64,000 bases of DNA from Sphingobium sp. EP60837 (GTDB lineage: Bacteria; Pseudomonadota; Alphaproteobacteria; Sphingomonadales; Sphingomonadaceae), in contig NZ_CP015987.1 of NCBI RefSeq assembly GCF_001658005.1, forward strand, positions 124,001 through 188,000. The letters run 5' to 3'. Each line of letters starts with the position of its first letter. Position 1 is the stretch's first letter. Both the position numbers and the translations under genes were made by a program. The notes beneath the pieces are model-generated. The model was not told where the DNA came from. It searched no databases and saw only the letters and a list, made by a program, of their open reading frames with translations. Of this stretch, positions 25,629 through 34,924 are shown piece by piece.

Positions 25629-25674
25629 TGCGCACTGTAGTGCGCATTGGGCAGCAAAATGCGCTTTGCGCACT
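25629..25674. promoter_or_regulatory. Inverted and direct repeats upstream of the conjugation operon
   Basis: TGCGCACT-GT-AGTGCGCA (25629-25646) is a perfect 18-bp palindrome. The decamer TTTGCGCACT at 25627-25636 recurs at 25665-25674, 38 bases on. They lie in the 417-base gap (25402-25818) between the XRE gene and the first transfer gene, so they probably bind the regulator of the transfer operon. Nothing else is coded in this gap. Confidence 0.5.
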
Positions 25675-25818
25675 CAAATGCTCCCGTGGTTGCCGCGATG
25701 GTTCCGTTCGGCCATCCACCTCTCATCGAGACAAGATGCGAAGCGCAAATGCCTTGTGACCACCTTAGTGTCGAACATGAGGCAGAATGGAGCTTCGCCC
25801 CAAATGTGGGAGTTCGCG

Positions 25819-26103
25819 ATGATAGTTGCCTTTACCTCTCTGGTTGCGACCAGCCTTGCGGTCCATGCGGCCACACTCTCCCGGCCAGAAGGGCATAGCG
25901 ACGATGGGCTTCCAATCTCTGCTACGCCACGCCAGCATGTCGTTGCCGAAGGCGGTGACTTTTCCATCCGAGAAGCCTCTCGCGCTCCTGGCGTGCAACA
26001 GCCTGACCAGCGGCTGACTTTCAAGCTCGGCGCCCATGTCGCCCTGCCACTCCCGGCCGGCTCGTCCGCATCGAGGACGGAGGCGGCGCATGAAGTGCAC
26101 TAA
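25819..26103 (+). CDS. Small exported or membrane-anchored protein heading the transfer operon
   Basis: 94 residues. A hydrophobic N-terminus (MIVAFTSLVATSLAVHAATL) looks like a signal peptide, followed by a polar, Pro-rich part. No family is recognised. The ATG at 25819 has GGGAG upstream; an ATG at 25804 is also in frame. It overlaps the DsbC-like gene by 14 bases, which supports real translation and coupling. It may be a periplasmic accessory of the mating apparatus. Confidence 0.55.
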   Translation: MIVAFTSLVATSLAVHAATLSRPEGHSDDGLPISATPRQHVVAEGGDFSIREASRAPGVQQPDQRLTFKLGAHVALPLPAGSSASRTEAAHEVH

Positions 26104-26863
26104 GCCCCTCTTCGGCCTGGTCCTGCTTGGGTCGTTTGCGGCTGTCGGGACCGCCTTCTCCCAGGAACCATCAACCCGGTCGCTCTCGAAGGCAGCAGCG
26201 CTGGCGCAGGAGCAGCTCAAACAGACCTTCACCAACTTGTCCTTCGAGGATTTTGGTCCCTCGCCGATCAAGGGGCCAATTTATCAGGCCAATGCCGGCG
26301 GCCGGATGGTCTATTATGCGCCTGAGAGCGAGCATATCCTCTTTGCCGCCATCTATGATCGCAGCGGCGTCAATGTGACGGCGCTCGCGCAGGATGCCGC
26401 AGCCCGCAAGCGAATGGCCGGTGTCGATCGGTCGAAGGCCCTCATATTGGGACCGCCCGGCGCACCCGAGGTTATCGAGTTCACCGATCCCGACTGTCCC
26501 TATTGTCGGACCCTGGATCGTTTCTGGGCAACCAAGGCGGCTGAGGGAAAGCCCGTGCGAAGGGTGATTTTCTTCGTCAGCGGCATCCATCCCACCGCCG
26601 CTTCCAAGGCCGAACATATCTTCTGCGCCAAGGACAAGGCGGCGACGTTCCGGGCCATCTATAGCGGTGCGGCGCCAACCAGGCTTGACCAATGCCCGGA
26701 GGGCCATGCCCACCTTGCCGCGCACGACGCCGCAGTCAAGGCAGTCGGTCTCTCCGGCACGCCCACGCTCATCCTTGGCGGCAAACTCCTCTCGGGCTTC
26801 CAGCAAGCAGAGATCGAGGCCTGGCTCAGCCAAAAACAGGGCATAGCCAGTGCTGGCAAATAG
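26090..26863 (+). CDS. dsbC: DsbC-like thiol:disulfide interchange protein of the transfer operon
   Basis: 257 residues with signal peptide (ends near GTAFSQE). A DsbC-type dimerisation segment is followed by a thioredoxin fold with the active site CPYC in FTDPDCPYCRTL and the cis-Pro loop SGTPTLIL. F-type transfer systems carry such a protein to help fold the Cys-rich TraN, TraU and TraH in the periplasm. The ATG at 26090 (MKCTKPLFG) is chosen because it begins the signal peptide. Confidence 0.88.
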   Translation: MKCTKPLFGLVLLGSFAAVGTAFSQEPSTRSLSKAAALAQEQLKQTFTNLSFEDFGPSPIKGPIYQANAGGRMVYYAPESEHILFAAIYDRSGVNVTALAQDAAARKRMAGVDRSKALILGPPGAPEVIEFTDPDCPYCRTLDRFWATKAAEGKPVRRVIFFVSGIHPTAASKAEHIFCAKDKAATFRAIYSGAAPTRLDQCPEGHAHLAAHDAAVKAVGLSGTPTLILGGKLLSGFQQAEIEAWLSQKQGIASAGK

Positions 26864-27079
26864 CTCGGCCGGCCAAGTCCGGCGTCACGCAAGAATTTTG
26901 GCGGCCATCTCGGCCGGGCCGGCGGCAGTTTACGGGCATGCCGACCCAACCACGACATGGACCGAAATGCCGATGGCGCAGCCTCTGATGGGCTGTCCAG
27001 CAACGTCATCGGCCGACAGCGATTTCGATCGAGGCCGGCAGGCAGATGAGGGACGGCCCGGTTCAAAGGAGGTAAGTAC

Positions 27080-27394
27080 ATGAATATGCGATTGGGAAAG
27101 CGGTTCGCGTCGGCCGCCGACTATGGTGTGGCCCTCCTGCTGCTGGCCGTTATCGGCAGCGCGGCCCATGCCTTCTCGGCGCCGGCACAGGGCGACCTTG
27201 GCTACGATATTTACGACATCGTGGTGAACCAGGGCGTGAAGGGTCCGTTGGGCTTTGTGGGAGGGGTCGCGGCCTTTCTCTTCGGGGTCTCGCGCCTCTT
27301 CTCCAACATCATGATCGGCATCCCGACGATCGTGGCGGCGGTCTGCCTCATCAAGGCGGATTCGATCCTCCAGACCTTCGGCATGACCATCTGA
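27080..27394 (+). CDS. traA: TraA-like pilin
   Basis: 104 residues. A positively charged start, a hydrophobic signal-like segment (VALLLLAVIGSAAHAFSA) and two further membrane spans (GFVGGVAAFLFGVSRL and IGIPTIVAAVCLI) give the layout of an F-type/VirB2-like major pilin. AAGGAGGT lies 7 bases before the ATG, one of the strongest sites in the region, which fits the high output a pilin needs. A 216-base untranslated gap separates it from dsbC, so it may have its own promoter. Confidence 0.75.
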   Translation: MNMRLGKRFASAADYGVALLLLAVIGSAAHAFSAPAQGDLGYDIYDIVVNQGVKGPLGFVGGVAAFLFGVSRLFSNIMIGIPTIVAAVCLIKADSILQTFGMTI

Positions 27395-27513
27395 CACCCG
27401 TCTGACGAGGCCGACGCGGACAAGCCGTCCGCGCCGGCAAAACCAACCGGAGCCGATGGTCGGTTCCCGGACCGATGCCCTGCGGGGTGTCGGGAAGCAG
27501 GAGGAGAAGGGAC

Positions 27514-27780
27514 ATGGACGAGCGTCTCCCCCAATATCTTCACCGCCCCGTCCAGATCCTCTGGTTCGGCTCCGATGAATTCATATTGGTCATGGCCACC
27601 ATCTTTGTCGCGGTCATCGTGGGCGGAGTGATCGGCTGGTCGCTCCTCTGTTCCCTTCTCCTTTTCATCCCCTGGAAGCGGACTAAGCCCAGGGGTTTCA
27701 TTCCCCATCTCGCCTGGCGCTGGGGCCTCCTGCGCTTCGCTTATTATCCGGGTCCGACCCAGACCCGCTTCTTCGAATGA
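27514..27780 (+). CDS. traL: Conjugal transfer protein TraL
   Basis: 88 residues. Begins MDERLPQYLHRPVQIL, typical of TraL, with two membrane spans (EFILVMATIFVAVIVGGVIGW and SLLCSLLLFIPW) and the end RFAYYPGPTQTRFFE. TraL is an inner-membrane part of the F-type channel related to VirB3. AGGAGAAGGG precedes the ATG. The stop overlaps the traE ATG. Confidence 0.87.
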   Translation: MDERLPQYLHRPVQILWFGSDEFILVMATIFVAVIVGGVIGWSLLCSLLLFIPWKRTKPRGFIPHLAWRWGLLRFAYYPGPTQTRFFE

Positions 27781-28430
27781 GGGAGCCCAAACCCATGGTC
27801 TTTTCCAGACAGAAAGCTGCGAAAGCCGCTGACCCGCTCGCAGGCAAACCGTCGAGCTGGGGCATCCACCGCTATTTGCAGGGCTCCTCCAATCTCTTCG
27901 AAGAGAACCGGCTCCTCAAATTCGCGGTGGTGGGCCTGTTCGGCGTAACCAGCGTCCTGGGGATCGTCATCTACTCCTCGAACCAGAACCAGCGAACGAT
28001 CGTCATCCCCTTCGGAGCGTCGGGTGACCTTTATGTAACGGGCAACAAGCCGTCTGCCGCCTATTTGCGCACCATCACCCGCAACATCGTGGCCCTGTCC
28101 GGCACATATTCGGCCTATTCCGCCGATCGCCAATTCCAGGAGCTGCTGACTCTCGCCCACCCGTCGGCCTATAATGCTCTGCGCGACAGTCTGAACGGCA
28201 TATTAGACGAGCTAGCCGACAATCCGACGCTTTCGATCGCCACTTACATCCGGGCCGATCAGCCGGTCGTCTATACCGACCGCGACATCCAGGTTCCCGT
28301 CGAGAAGGTCCGCGTCATTGGCGGCGTTATCCGAAAATTCCGGGGCACGCTGCACATCCGCTTCGCCCTCGACAATGGCCGCTTCTGGCTGACTGCTCTA
28401 ACCGAGGAAAATTTCAATGCTGAACGCTGA
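27777..28430 (+). CDS. traE: Conjugal transfer protein TraE
   Basis: 217 residues (211 if the ATG at 27795, which has GAGGGAG upstream, is used). One N-terminal membrane span (FAVVGLFGVTSVLGIVIY) and a periplasmic domain with the family segments YLRTITRNIVALSGTYSAYSA and FRGTLHIRFAL. TraE is the VirB8-like inner-membrane scaffold of the F-type channel. Overlaps with traL and traK show tight coupling. Confidence 0.87.
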   Translation: MREPKPMVFSRQKAAKAADPLAGKPSSWGIHRYLQGSSNLFEENRLLKFAVVGLFGVTSVLGIVIYSSNQNQRTIVIPFGASGDLYVTGNKPSAAYLRTITRNIVALSGTYSAYSADRQFQELLTLAHPSAYNALRDSLNGILDELADNPTLSIATYIRADQPVVYTDRDIQVPVEKVRVIGGVIRKFRGTLHIRFALDNGRFWLTALTEENFNAER

Positions 28431-29190
28431 AGCCATCGGCGCGCTCGCCGTCGTTCTCGGGCTCTCGGGCATGCATATGGTCGCTTCGGCCCAGTCGCAG
28501 CCTCTCGCTGCCCTCCCCGATCAGACCAGCATGCTGCGCCTTTCGAACCGCGATATTAATCATCTGGTCTGCGTGGGCGGCGAGATCGAGGACGTCAAAT
28601 TCTCCGCGGAGAAAGCCATCGCTGTCGAGCGGGCTGGCGCCGACGCCTGGATCAAATTTCTCGTCAAGGAAAGCGACGATTTGGGCCAGGTCACGCGCAG
28701 CTATGTGACCACACCGTCGGAATTCTTCGTCTCCTGTAATGGCGCCATCTATCCGCTCTACGCCGAGCCAGCAGATATCCCGGCGCAGACCGTGACGCTG
28801 GTTCCTGGCGCTCACCAGCGCGCGCAGGCGAACATGGAGCTGCTGGGGCCGCTGGTCGAAGAGGAACGCGCGGTATCGATCACCCTTTCCCTGCTCCAGG
28901 ATCGCTTACCGGCCAGTTTCGCCGAGACAGCGCCGCGGGCCGGGCCGATCGCGATCACCACTCTTCCCGACCTCACCATCACCGAGCGCAAGGCCATCCA
29001 GATCGATGGCGCCGGCCTTTCAGCTTCCGAATATAGGATCACGGCCAAGCAGCCTGTCCATCTCGATGAGCGGTCGTTCCTGCGATCGGAACTGGGCTCG
29101 ACCATCTTTGCCCTTACCCTTGACCGGTCCGACCTCAAGGCTGGCGAGAGTGCGCGCCTCATTGTCGTGCGGCGCGGAGAGCGGTCATGA
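28417..29190 (+). CDS. traK: Conjugal transfer protein TraK
   Basis: 257 residues with signal peptide (ends HMVASAQSQP). The body is a secretin-like periplasmic protein: LRLSNRDINHLVCVGGEIEDV and LTLDRSDLKAGESARLIVV. TraK is the VirB9 counterpart and joins TraV and TraB in the outer-membrane core complex. It overlaps traE by 14 bases and traB by 4. Confidence 0.85.
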   Translation: MLNAEAIGALAVVLGLSGMHMVASAQSQPLAALPDQTSMLRLSNRDINHLVCVGGEIEDVKFSAEKAIAVERAGADAWIKFLVKESDDLGQVTRSYVTTPSEFFVSCNGAIYPLYAEPADIPAQTVTLVPGAHQRAQANMELLGPLVEEERAVSITLSLLQDRLPASFAETAPRAGPIAITTLPDLTITERKAIQIDGAGLSASEYRITAKQPVHLDERSFLRSELGSTIFALTLDRSDLKAGESARLIVVRRGERS

Positions 29191-30530
29191 CCGACAGACA
29201 AGTCCCCGAGCGCCCGGACGCGCCCGCCAAGCCTGATGATGGCCTCATCCGCTATCCCCGACCACCCAAGCCGGAGGGCGATGCCGACACGTCGGCAGAC
29301 GAAGGGAAATCGCACGGCGCGCCGCTGCTCGACCTCAAGACCCATTGGGCCGCGCTCAGCGCGACCCAGAAGCTGCGCTGCAAACAGGCTGGCGTTGCCG
29401 CCGGGATCGCGATCCTGGGCTATGGCCTCTACACGGCAAGCAGCGGTTCCAGCACGCCGACCGAACTGCCGCCCAGCGCCTCCAAGCTGGACATGGGCGC
29501 TGGCCTGCGCGGCGACAGCCTTGAACTCAAGATGCGGGGTGACCTTAAGAAGATTATGGACGGTCAGTCGCTGCTTGGCGACCGGATCAGTGCGATTGAG
29601 GAGGGCAGGATATCCCCCCTCGATCCGGCGAGGCGAGAAGGCGTGGATTCGGGCGACCTGCCCCCTGCCTTCCCCGACGTGGACATTCCTGCCTATCCGC
29701 CGATGGCTGGGCAGAGCGCACAATCGGGTCCTGCGCAGAGCGATATCCCGCCACCGCCCGCGGCGCCCGCCGCGCCACCTGCTCCGCCGCAGGATAAGGT
29801 CGTAGGCTCGATCGGCAGCGCGACCAGTGCGAGCGGCATCACCGCGGGCGATGCGGGTGATGCGCGCGCACCCAAAAAAAAAGCCCGCACGATCTATTTA
29901 CCGCCTGGTTTCATGAAGGCCCGGCTGTTGACGGGGATCGACGCGCTGGCGAGCCGGGATGCGACGAGCAACCCCGAACCGCTGATCGCCAGGGTCCAGG
30001 CGCCCGCGGTCCTGCCCAATGACGTCAAGGCAAACCTTGCCGGCTGCTTTGTCGTCGGCAATGCGACCGGCAGTCTCGCCAAGGAGCGGGTCGAGGTTCA
30101 ACTGGTCTCGCTCTCCTGCGTCGACTTTGACGAGCGATCGGTGGTGGACCAGCCCATCAAAGGCTTCTTCGTCGACACCGATGGGAAGAAGGGACTTTCG
30201 GGCAAGGTCGTCACCAGGGCCGGCGCGGCGCTTGCGCGATCCTTCATCGCCGGCACCGTCACCGGCTTTTCGCAATCGGTGGAATCGAGCTTTGGCGATG
30301 TCTCGACGTCGGCGCTCGGCAATGTCCGCACGCTCGACGCGGGGGAGGCCGCCAAGTCTGGGATCGCAGGTGGCCTTGGCAAATCCTCCGAAAAGCTCAC
30401 CGACTTCTATCTCGACCTCGCGCGCCAGGCCGGTCCGATCGTCGAGGTCGGCGCCGCCAAGGACGTGGTCGTGGTCATCCAGGAAGGCGTCTCCCTCGAA
30501 ATCAAGCCAAGCGCCGGATCGAAATTCTGA
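29187..30530 (+). CDS. traB: Conjugal transfer protein TraB
   Basis: 447 residues. One membrane span near 70-90, a coiled region (DLKKIMDGQSLLGDRISAIEEG), a Pro-rich periplasmic spacer (about 180-210, PPPPAAPAAPPAPP) and a VirB10-like C-terminal barrel domain (LPPGFMKARLLTGIDA, GCFVVGNATGSLAKERV, GFSQSVESSFGD). TraB spans the periplasm and links inner and outer membranes. A run of nine A at 29875-29883 in KKKA codons is a possible slippage point. Confidence 0.9.
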   Translation: MTDRQVPERPDAPAKPDDGLIRYPRPPKPEGDADTSADEGKSHGAPLLDLKTHWAALSATQKLRCKQAGVAAGIAILGYGLYTASSGSSTPTELPPSASKLDMGAGLRGDSLELKMRGDLKKIMDGQSLLGDRISAIEEGRISPLDPARREGVDSGDLPPAFPDVDIPAYPPMAGQSAQSGPAQSDIPPPPAAPAAPPAPPQDKVVGSIGSATSASGITAGDAGDARAPKKKARTIYLPPGFMKARLLTGIDALASRDATSNPEPLIARVQAPAVLPNDVKANLAGCFVVGNATGSLAKERVEVQLVSLSCVDFDERSVVDQPIKGFFVDTDGKKGLSGKVVTRAGAALARSFIAGTVTGFSQSVESSFGDVSTSALGNVRTLDAGEAAKSGIAGGLGKSSEKLTDFYLDLARQAGPIVEVGAAKDVVVVIQEGVSLEIKPSAGSKF

Positions 30531-30565
30531 TGCGCGGCGCAATCGCCCTTCAGGAGTCAAAGCCC

Positions 30566-31189
30566 ATGCCCTCGCCAAGCCAGCCCACATCCATAACCTC
30601 TATGACATGGATAATCCCTGCGCTCGCCGTGCTCCCGGGATGCGCGAGCATCGGGTCGCTCATGTCGCCCTATTCAGAGACATTCTCCTGCAAGAATAGC
30701 GATCATGGCCAATGTATCCATCCTGAGAAAGCCTATGCCGATGCGGTTGCGGATCGCCCGTCGCGCTCTGACGCGGCGGTCACCAACGACAAGGCGTTGC
30801 TGAAGGCGCAAGGCGAGACGGCGCCCTCTTCGGCACAAAATCCACCAGCGCGCCCGGGCAAGGCAAAGGCGGCCGCTTCCCCCAGCGCCTATCAAGGCTA
30901 TCGGGACAGCGTCTATCGCGAGTTGCAGGGGCTGATCGACGCGCCGGTGACGCCCATGCTTCGGCATTCCCGTGCGGTCCGCACGCTCATTCTCCCCTAT
31001 GCCGACCGGGCGCGGCCCGATCGGCTCTATATGCCCCGCTACGTCTATTCGCTGATCGACAAGCCGCAATGGGTGATCGGCGACTATCTGGTTGATCCGG
31101 TCTCCCCCGCGGCCAAGGCTCCGATCCTCAATCAGGTGCGGGAGCGACCATCGGACGAGACTGCCGCGCCGGAAAGCGCGCGCCCATGA
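30566..31189 (+). CDS. traV: Conjugal transfer lipoprotein TraV
   Basis: 207 residues. Lipobox LAVLPGC followed by ASIGS marks an outer-membrane lipoprotein; the family Cys-rich segment SCKNSDHGQCI follows at once. TraV is the VirB7-like part of the outer core. The ATG at 30566 has AGGAG 10 bases upstream and gives a short proper signal peptide; an ATG at 30530 coupled to traB is less likely. The end overlaps traC (ATGA). Confidence 0.85.
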   Translation: MPSPSQPTSITSMTWIIPALAVLPGCASIGSLMSPYSETFSCKNSDHGQCIHPEKAYADAVADRPSRSDAAVTNDKALLKAQGETAPSSAQNPPARPGKAKAAASPSAYQGYRDSVYRELQGLIDAPVTPMLRHSRAVRTLILPYADRARPDRLYMPRYVYSLIDKPQWVIGDYLVDPVSPAAKAPILNQVRERPSDETAAPESARP

Positions 31190-33711
31190 GGGCGCCAGGC
31201 TCCCGCACCGGCGGCGGCATGACCCTGGCGCGGTTGCGCCAGAGCGTCGCGCGCGACGCCTATTCAGATTTCCTCCCCATGGTGGCCTGGGACGAGGGCG
31301 AGGAAGCCTTTCTCTGCATCGACGATGGCTGGGGCTATGCCTGGGAGCTGGTGCCCGCGGCCTATATGTTCGCCCATGTCCATGGCGCGCTCCAGGGGCT
31401 GCTCAATATCCATTTTTCGCCTGATACTGTCGTCCAGCTCCACGCTTTTGCCGACCCGCTGATTGACGATGCGCTTGACGCCTTCCTTGACATGAAGACG
31501 CGGGACGATCCGCTGATCCAGGCCTCGGCCCAGCAGACTTATGACTATCTGCAAAAGGGACGACATGGCCTGGACGCGCTCCACGGCATCCCGATCCGCA
31601 ATTTCCGCAGCTTCCTGTCGGTCAAGACCCGCACGGCGATGGGCCACGACATGCGGCGGCAGATCGAGGAGCAGCTTGCCAAGCTCGGTATTGAGCGGAT
31701 GGCCCCTGAGCAGCTGGTCGCCTTCTATCGCCGAATATTCAACGGCGTCCATTCGGCCGCCCCCGGTGTCTTTGCCCGCGGCGAGGACGGAATCGCGGCG
31801 CGCCCCGTTCGCAAGCAGATCATTGATGCCGGCCCAGACCTTTTGTTCGAGGGACCGGAAGTGTTCCTGGGTAATCAGGTGGCGCGATGCCTGACGCCCA
31901 AGTCGCCGGCACGGCGGGTGACCGCCGAGCGCGCCAATCGGCTGACGGGCGGTATGCGGGGGTCGTCGGAGGATAGCGACCAGATTGGCGGTCCCTTCCT
32001 CTATACATTGAACATCCTCTTCGATCACAGCGCCTTTGAGATCCATAAGCGCGCCCAGATCCTTTCTGCGCAGAAGGCGGCGGGCTCCTTTGCCGTCGAG
32101 GTGGGCAAGCAGATTGAGGAGATTGGTTGGGTTCTCGATGAAGCGGGGAACAGCAAGTTCGTCTCGGTGATCCCGACCGTGTGGCTATTCGGCGAGACCC
32201 GCGCCCAGGCCCGAGAGATGGCGGCGCGCGCCAAGCGACTCTGGGAAAGCGAGCCGCTTCCCTTCATGATGCAGGAGGAAAGCTATCTCAATCCGATCCT
32301 GCTCGCGATGAGCCTACCCTTTGGCCTCTATCCAGAACGCCGGACGATGAAGCTACTCGAACGCGATCTGCGGATGCCGGTAAAAGCCGCGGTGCTGATG
32401 GCGCCGGTCCAGACAGACTTTCGCGGCGGGGGACGCCCAGCGCTTGTCTATACGGGCCGCAAGGGCCAGCTCATCACGCTCGATCTCTTCGACAGCCGCA
32501 TCAACAATTATAATTTCATCGTCTCAGCTGAGAGCGGCGCGGGCAAGAGCTTCCTCCTCAATAACCTGTGCCAGCAATATTATGCGAGCCAGGCGCTCAT
32601 CCGGATCATCGACATCGGCGGGAGCTACCGCAAGCTCTGCACCCTTTGCTCGGGGCGTTACATTGATATCGGCGAGGAGCATCTGGTCCTCAATCCCTTC
32701 GATATGGGCCTTGCGATCGATGGCGATGACCGGCAGTCGGCGATCGCCATGGCGGTCGCCATCGTTGCCGAAATGGCGAACGCCGCGACGCGCAAGGGCG
32801 TCTCCACCTCGCAGTGGAACCTCATCAAGTCCGCGGTCCAATGGACGATCGACACAGGAAGGGCCACGGCCGGCATTGACGCGGTGCGCGAATGGCTGGG
32901 CGCCTATCCGGCCCATGCCGCGACCGATCTCGATCGGGTCGATCATCTCGTGCCGGTCGCGCGGGAACTCGCTTTCAACCTCAGAGATTTCGCGAGCAAT
33001 GGTGCCTATGGCCATTATTTTAATGGCCCTTCCACTCTCGACATATCGAGTGACGAGTTCGTGGTGCTGGAACTCGAGCGCCTCAAGAACATGCCGGACC
33101 TCTTCAACGTCATCGTGATGGTGGTGGTGAATGCGGTCACGCAGGAGCTTTATCTTTCAGGCCGCGACCGACCGCGCTTTGTGCTGTGCGATGAAGCAGC
33201 GCAGTTCATGAGCAAGAGCGAGGGCCAGGATCTCTCGCGCCTCGCCGAAGCATTCGGTCAGGGCTACCGGCGGGCGCGCAAATATCAGGGCAGCTTTGGC
33301 ATCGTCCTCCAGTCGATGAACGATCTGCTGCTCTTCGGCGGCACGGGCCAGGTGATCCTGGAAAATGCTGCGACCCGTTTCCTCCTCCAAGGTTCGACCT
33401 ATGACAAGGCAGTCGAAAACAAGATCCTGGACTATTCAGGCTTCGTCCTCGATCTCCTGAAATCGGTCAGGAACAACAAGCCCAATTATAGCGAAGTCTT
33501 CATCGACTCGCCTTTGGGCCTTGGCATCGCGCGCCTCGTCGTCGATCCCTTCTCCTACTGGATCAACACCAGCGCCCCCCAGGAGGTGGCGGCCTTCGAA
33601 CGGCTCCTCGCGCGCGGCGCCTCGCCGCTCGAAGCGGTGTGCGAACTCGCCGGCATAGACCCCGATCATGTCCTGGGTCCGCGCTTCAATCCCAAGGAGG
33701 CGGCACAATGA
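31186..33711 (+). CDS. traC: Conjugal transfer ATPase TraC (VirB4 family)
   Basis: 841 residues. VirB4-type secretion ATPase that drives pilus assembly. Walker A SAESGAGKSFLLNN (Lys454) and Walker B RFVLCDEAAQF (Asp669-Glu670) are intact, with RRARKYQGSFGIVLQS after them. The N-terminal TraC domain includes DDGWGYAWELVPAAY. ATG at 31186 overlaps traV; an in-frame ATG at 31219 is an alternative. It is the largest cytoplasmic component of the channel here. Confidence 0.93.
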   Translation: MRAPGSRTGGGMTLARLRQSVARDAYSDFLPMVAWDEGEEAFLCIDDGWGYAWELVPAAYMFAHVHGALQGLLNIHFSPDTVVQLHAFADPLIDDALDAFLDMKTRDDPLIQASAQQTYDYLQKGRHGLDALHGIPIRNFRSFLSVKTRTAMGHDMRRQIEEQLAKLGIERMAPEQLVAFYRRIFNGVHSAAPGVFARGEDGIAARPVRKQIIDAGPDLLFEGPEVFLGNQVARCLTPKSPARRVTAERANRLTGGMRGSSEDSDQIGGPFLYTLNILFDHSAFEIHKRAQILSAQKAAGSFAVEVGKQIEEIGWVLDEAGNSKFVSVIPTVWLFGETRAQAREMAARAKRLWESEPLPFMMQEESYLNPILLAMSLPFGLYPERRTMKLLERDLRMPVKAAVLMAPVQTDFRGGGRPALVYTGRKGQLITLDLFDSRINNYNFIVSAESGAGKSFLLNNLCQQYYASQALIRIIDIGGSYRKLCTLCSGRYIDIGEEHLVLNPFDMGLAIDGDDRQSAIAMAVAIVAEMANAATRKGVSTSQWNLIKSAVQWTIDTGRATAGIDAVREWLGAYPAHAATDLDRVDHLVPVARELAFNLRDFASNGAYGHYFNGPSTLDISSDEFVVLELERLKNMPDLFNVIVMVVVNAVTQELYLSGRDRPRFVLCDEAAQFMSKSEGQDLSRLAEAFGQGYRRARKYQGSFGIVLQSMNDLLLFGGTGQVILENAATRFLLQGSTYDKAVENKILDYSGFVLDLLKSVRNNKPNYSEVFIDSPLGLGIARLVVDPFSYWINTSAPQEVAAFERLLARGASPLEAVCELAGIDPDHVLGPRFNPKEAAQ

Positions 33712-34043
33712 AACGCCGCTCGATCAACGGCACCCAGCTGGCGCTGCCGCTCGAGCAGCGCGAGGCGATCGAGCGTGAGATCGAAGCGCGCGTCGCGCGC
33801 CGCATGCAAGAAGATGCTTGGCTCTGGCGCTTTCGGCTGATCACGATCGAGACGATCATGATGGCGGCGCTGATCGTCGCTGCCGGCATTTTGCTCGGCA
33901 AAGCGCCGTTCGCGATCTTCCGCGCCTCGGTGATGGTGGCCGTAGCCTGCTTCGGGAGCGGCATGATCCTGCTTGGCCTTTCGGTGGGCGCCAGCCACAG
34001 CTGGTCCGCGATTCTCGAGCGCTACCGCCGGTGGCGCTCATGA
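33708..34043 (+). CDS. Inner-membrane protein of the transfer operon, 111 aa
   Basis: 111 residues. A charged N-terminal helix (EREIEARVARRMQED) is followed by two membrane spans (TIMMAALIVAAGILLG and ASVMVAVACFGSGMILLGL). It overlaps traC and the next gene by 4 bases each. It stands where F-type operons have trbI, but TrbI has one span and a periplasmic domain, so I do not assign that name. Confidence 0.7.
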   Translation: MKRRSINGTQLALPLEQREAIEREIEARVARRMQEDAWLWRFRLITIETIMMAALIVAAGILLGKAPFAIFRASVMVAVACFGSGMILLGLSVGASHSWSAILERYRRWRS

Positions 34044-34273
34044 GCGGCATCTTCTCCGCCAGCCCGTCGACGGGCCCTGCACGCCTGATGATCGGCGGCC
34101 TGCTCCAATCGACGCTGGCTGGCATCCTGGCTCTCATCGCGCCCGATCCGTCGGCTACGATGTTGCGCGCGGCGGTGGGCATCATGCTGCTGACCGCGAT
34201 CGGTGCCTTCCTGTTCGCCATCAAATCCGAGCAAGCGGACCTCCCGCCTTTCGGGAGACGGTCCCATGTTTGA
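34040..34273 (+). CDS. Small membrane protein of the transfer operon, 77 aa
   Basis: 77 residues with two hydrophobic segments (LMIGGLLQSTLAGILALI and LRAAVGIMLLTAIGAFLFAI). Coupled by overlaps to both neighbours. No family is recognised. With the 111-residue protein before it, it may form an inner-membrane pair of the mating channel. Confidence 0.6.
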   Translation: MSGIFSASPSTGPARLMIGGLLQSTLAGILALIAPDPSATMLRAAVGIMLLTAIGAFLFAIKSEQADLPPFGRRSHV

Positions 34274-34895
34274 AAGCCCCCGCTTCTTCCGAATGTTTGC
34301 GCTTCCTCTCGCGTTCGCTGCTGCCGCACCGTTTTGCCCGGCGCAGGCCGGTACCGCGACAATTGGCCGCACCTGGCCGATCGCCGAGCCCGATGCCATG
34401 GCGGAGATCGAGGCGCGAACTGCAAAGCAGCCAGTCGAAATCGCAAGGAATTTCGGGCCGCGCGCCAATTGGTCGGCGATGCAGGCGGCCGCGCTCCGCG
34501 TCGCGACCCAGGCGCGCACCCGCAGCGTCGTGCCCTTCTACACGCTCGATTTCGACATCAAGCTGCCGGACGGCACGCTGCTCTACCCCAAGGGCTACAC
34601 CTTCAATCCGCTGACCTATGTGTCGCTGCCCCAGCGCCTGGTGATCGTGCACCCGCGAGACCTCAGCTGGGCGATTCGCACCGCGCGCCCGGGGGACTTC
34701 ATCCTGCTGACCGCTGGCGACGCGCTATCGCTGGGGGAAAGGGTCGGTCGTCCGCTCTTCATCCTGGAGGAACGGGTGAAGGAGCGCCTCGGTCTTACCG
34801 TCGCGCCGGTCATCGTTGAGCAGAAGGGCCAAAGGCTGATGCTCACCGAAGTCGATCTTGGCGCTCGGCCTCTTGGGAATGGAGCGGCGCGATGA
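34266..34895 (+). CDS. traW: Conjugal transfer protein TraW
   Basis: 209 residues with signal peptide (AAPFCPAQAG). The family pattern IGRTWPIAEPDAMAEIEAR and FYTLDFDIKLPDGTLLYPKGYTFNPL is clear. TraW is periplasmic and works with TrbC and TraU in F-pilus assembly; its C-terminal segment HPRDLSWAIRTA is also typical. The start ATG at 34266 begins the signal peptide. Its stop overlaps an ATG at 34892, which is the entry to a long frame through the inserted TA module. Confidence 0.88.
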   Translation: MFESPRFFRMFALPLAFAAAAPFCPAQAGTATIGRTWPIAEPDAMAEIEARTAKQPVEIARNFGPRANWSAMQAAALRVATQARTRSVVPFYTLDFDIKLPDGTLLYPKGYTFNPLTYVSLPQRLVIVHPRDLSWAIRTARPGDFILLTAGDALSLGERVGRPLFILEERVKERLGLTVAPVIVEQKGQRLMLTEVDLGARPLGNGAAR

Positions 34896-34924
34896 CCGAT
34901 GCTATCGATCCCATCGCCCGCATC

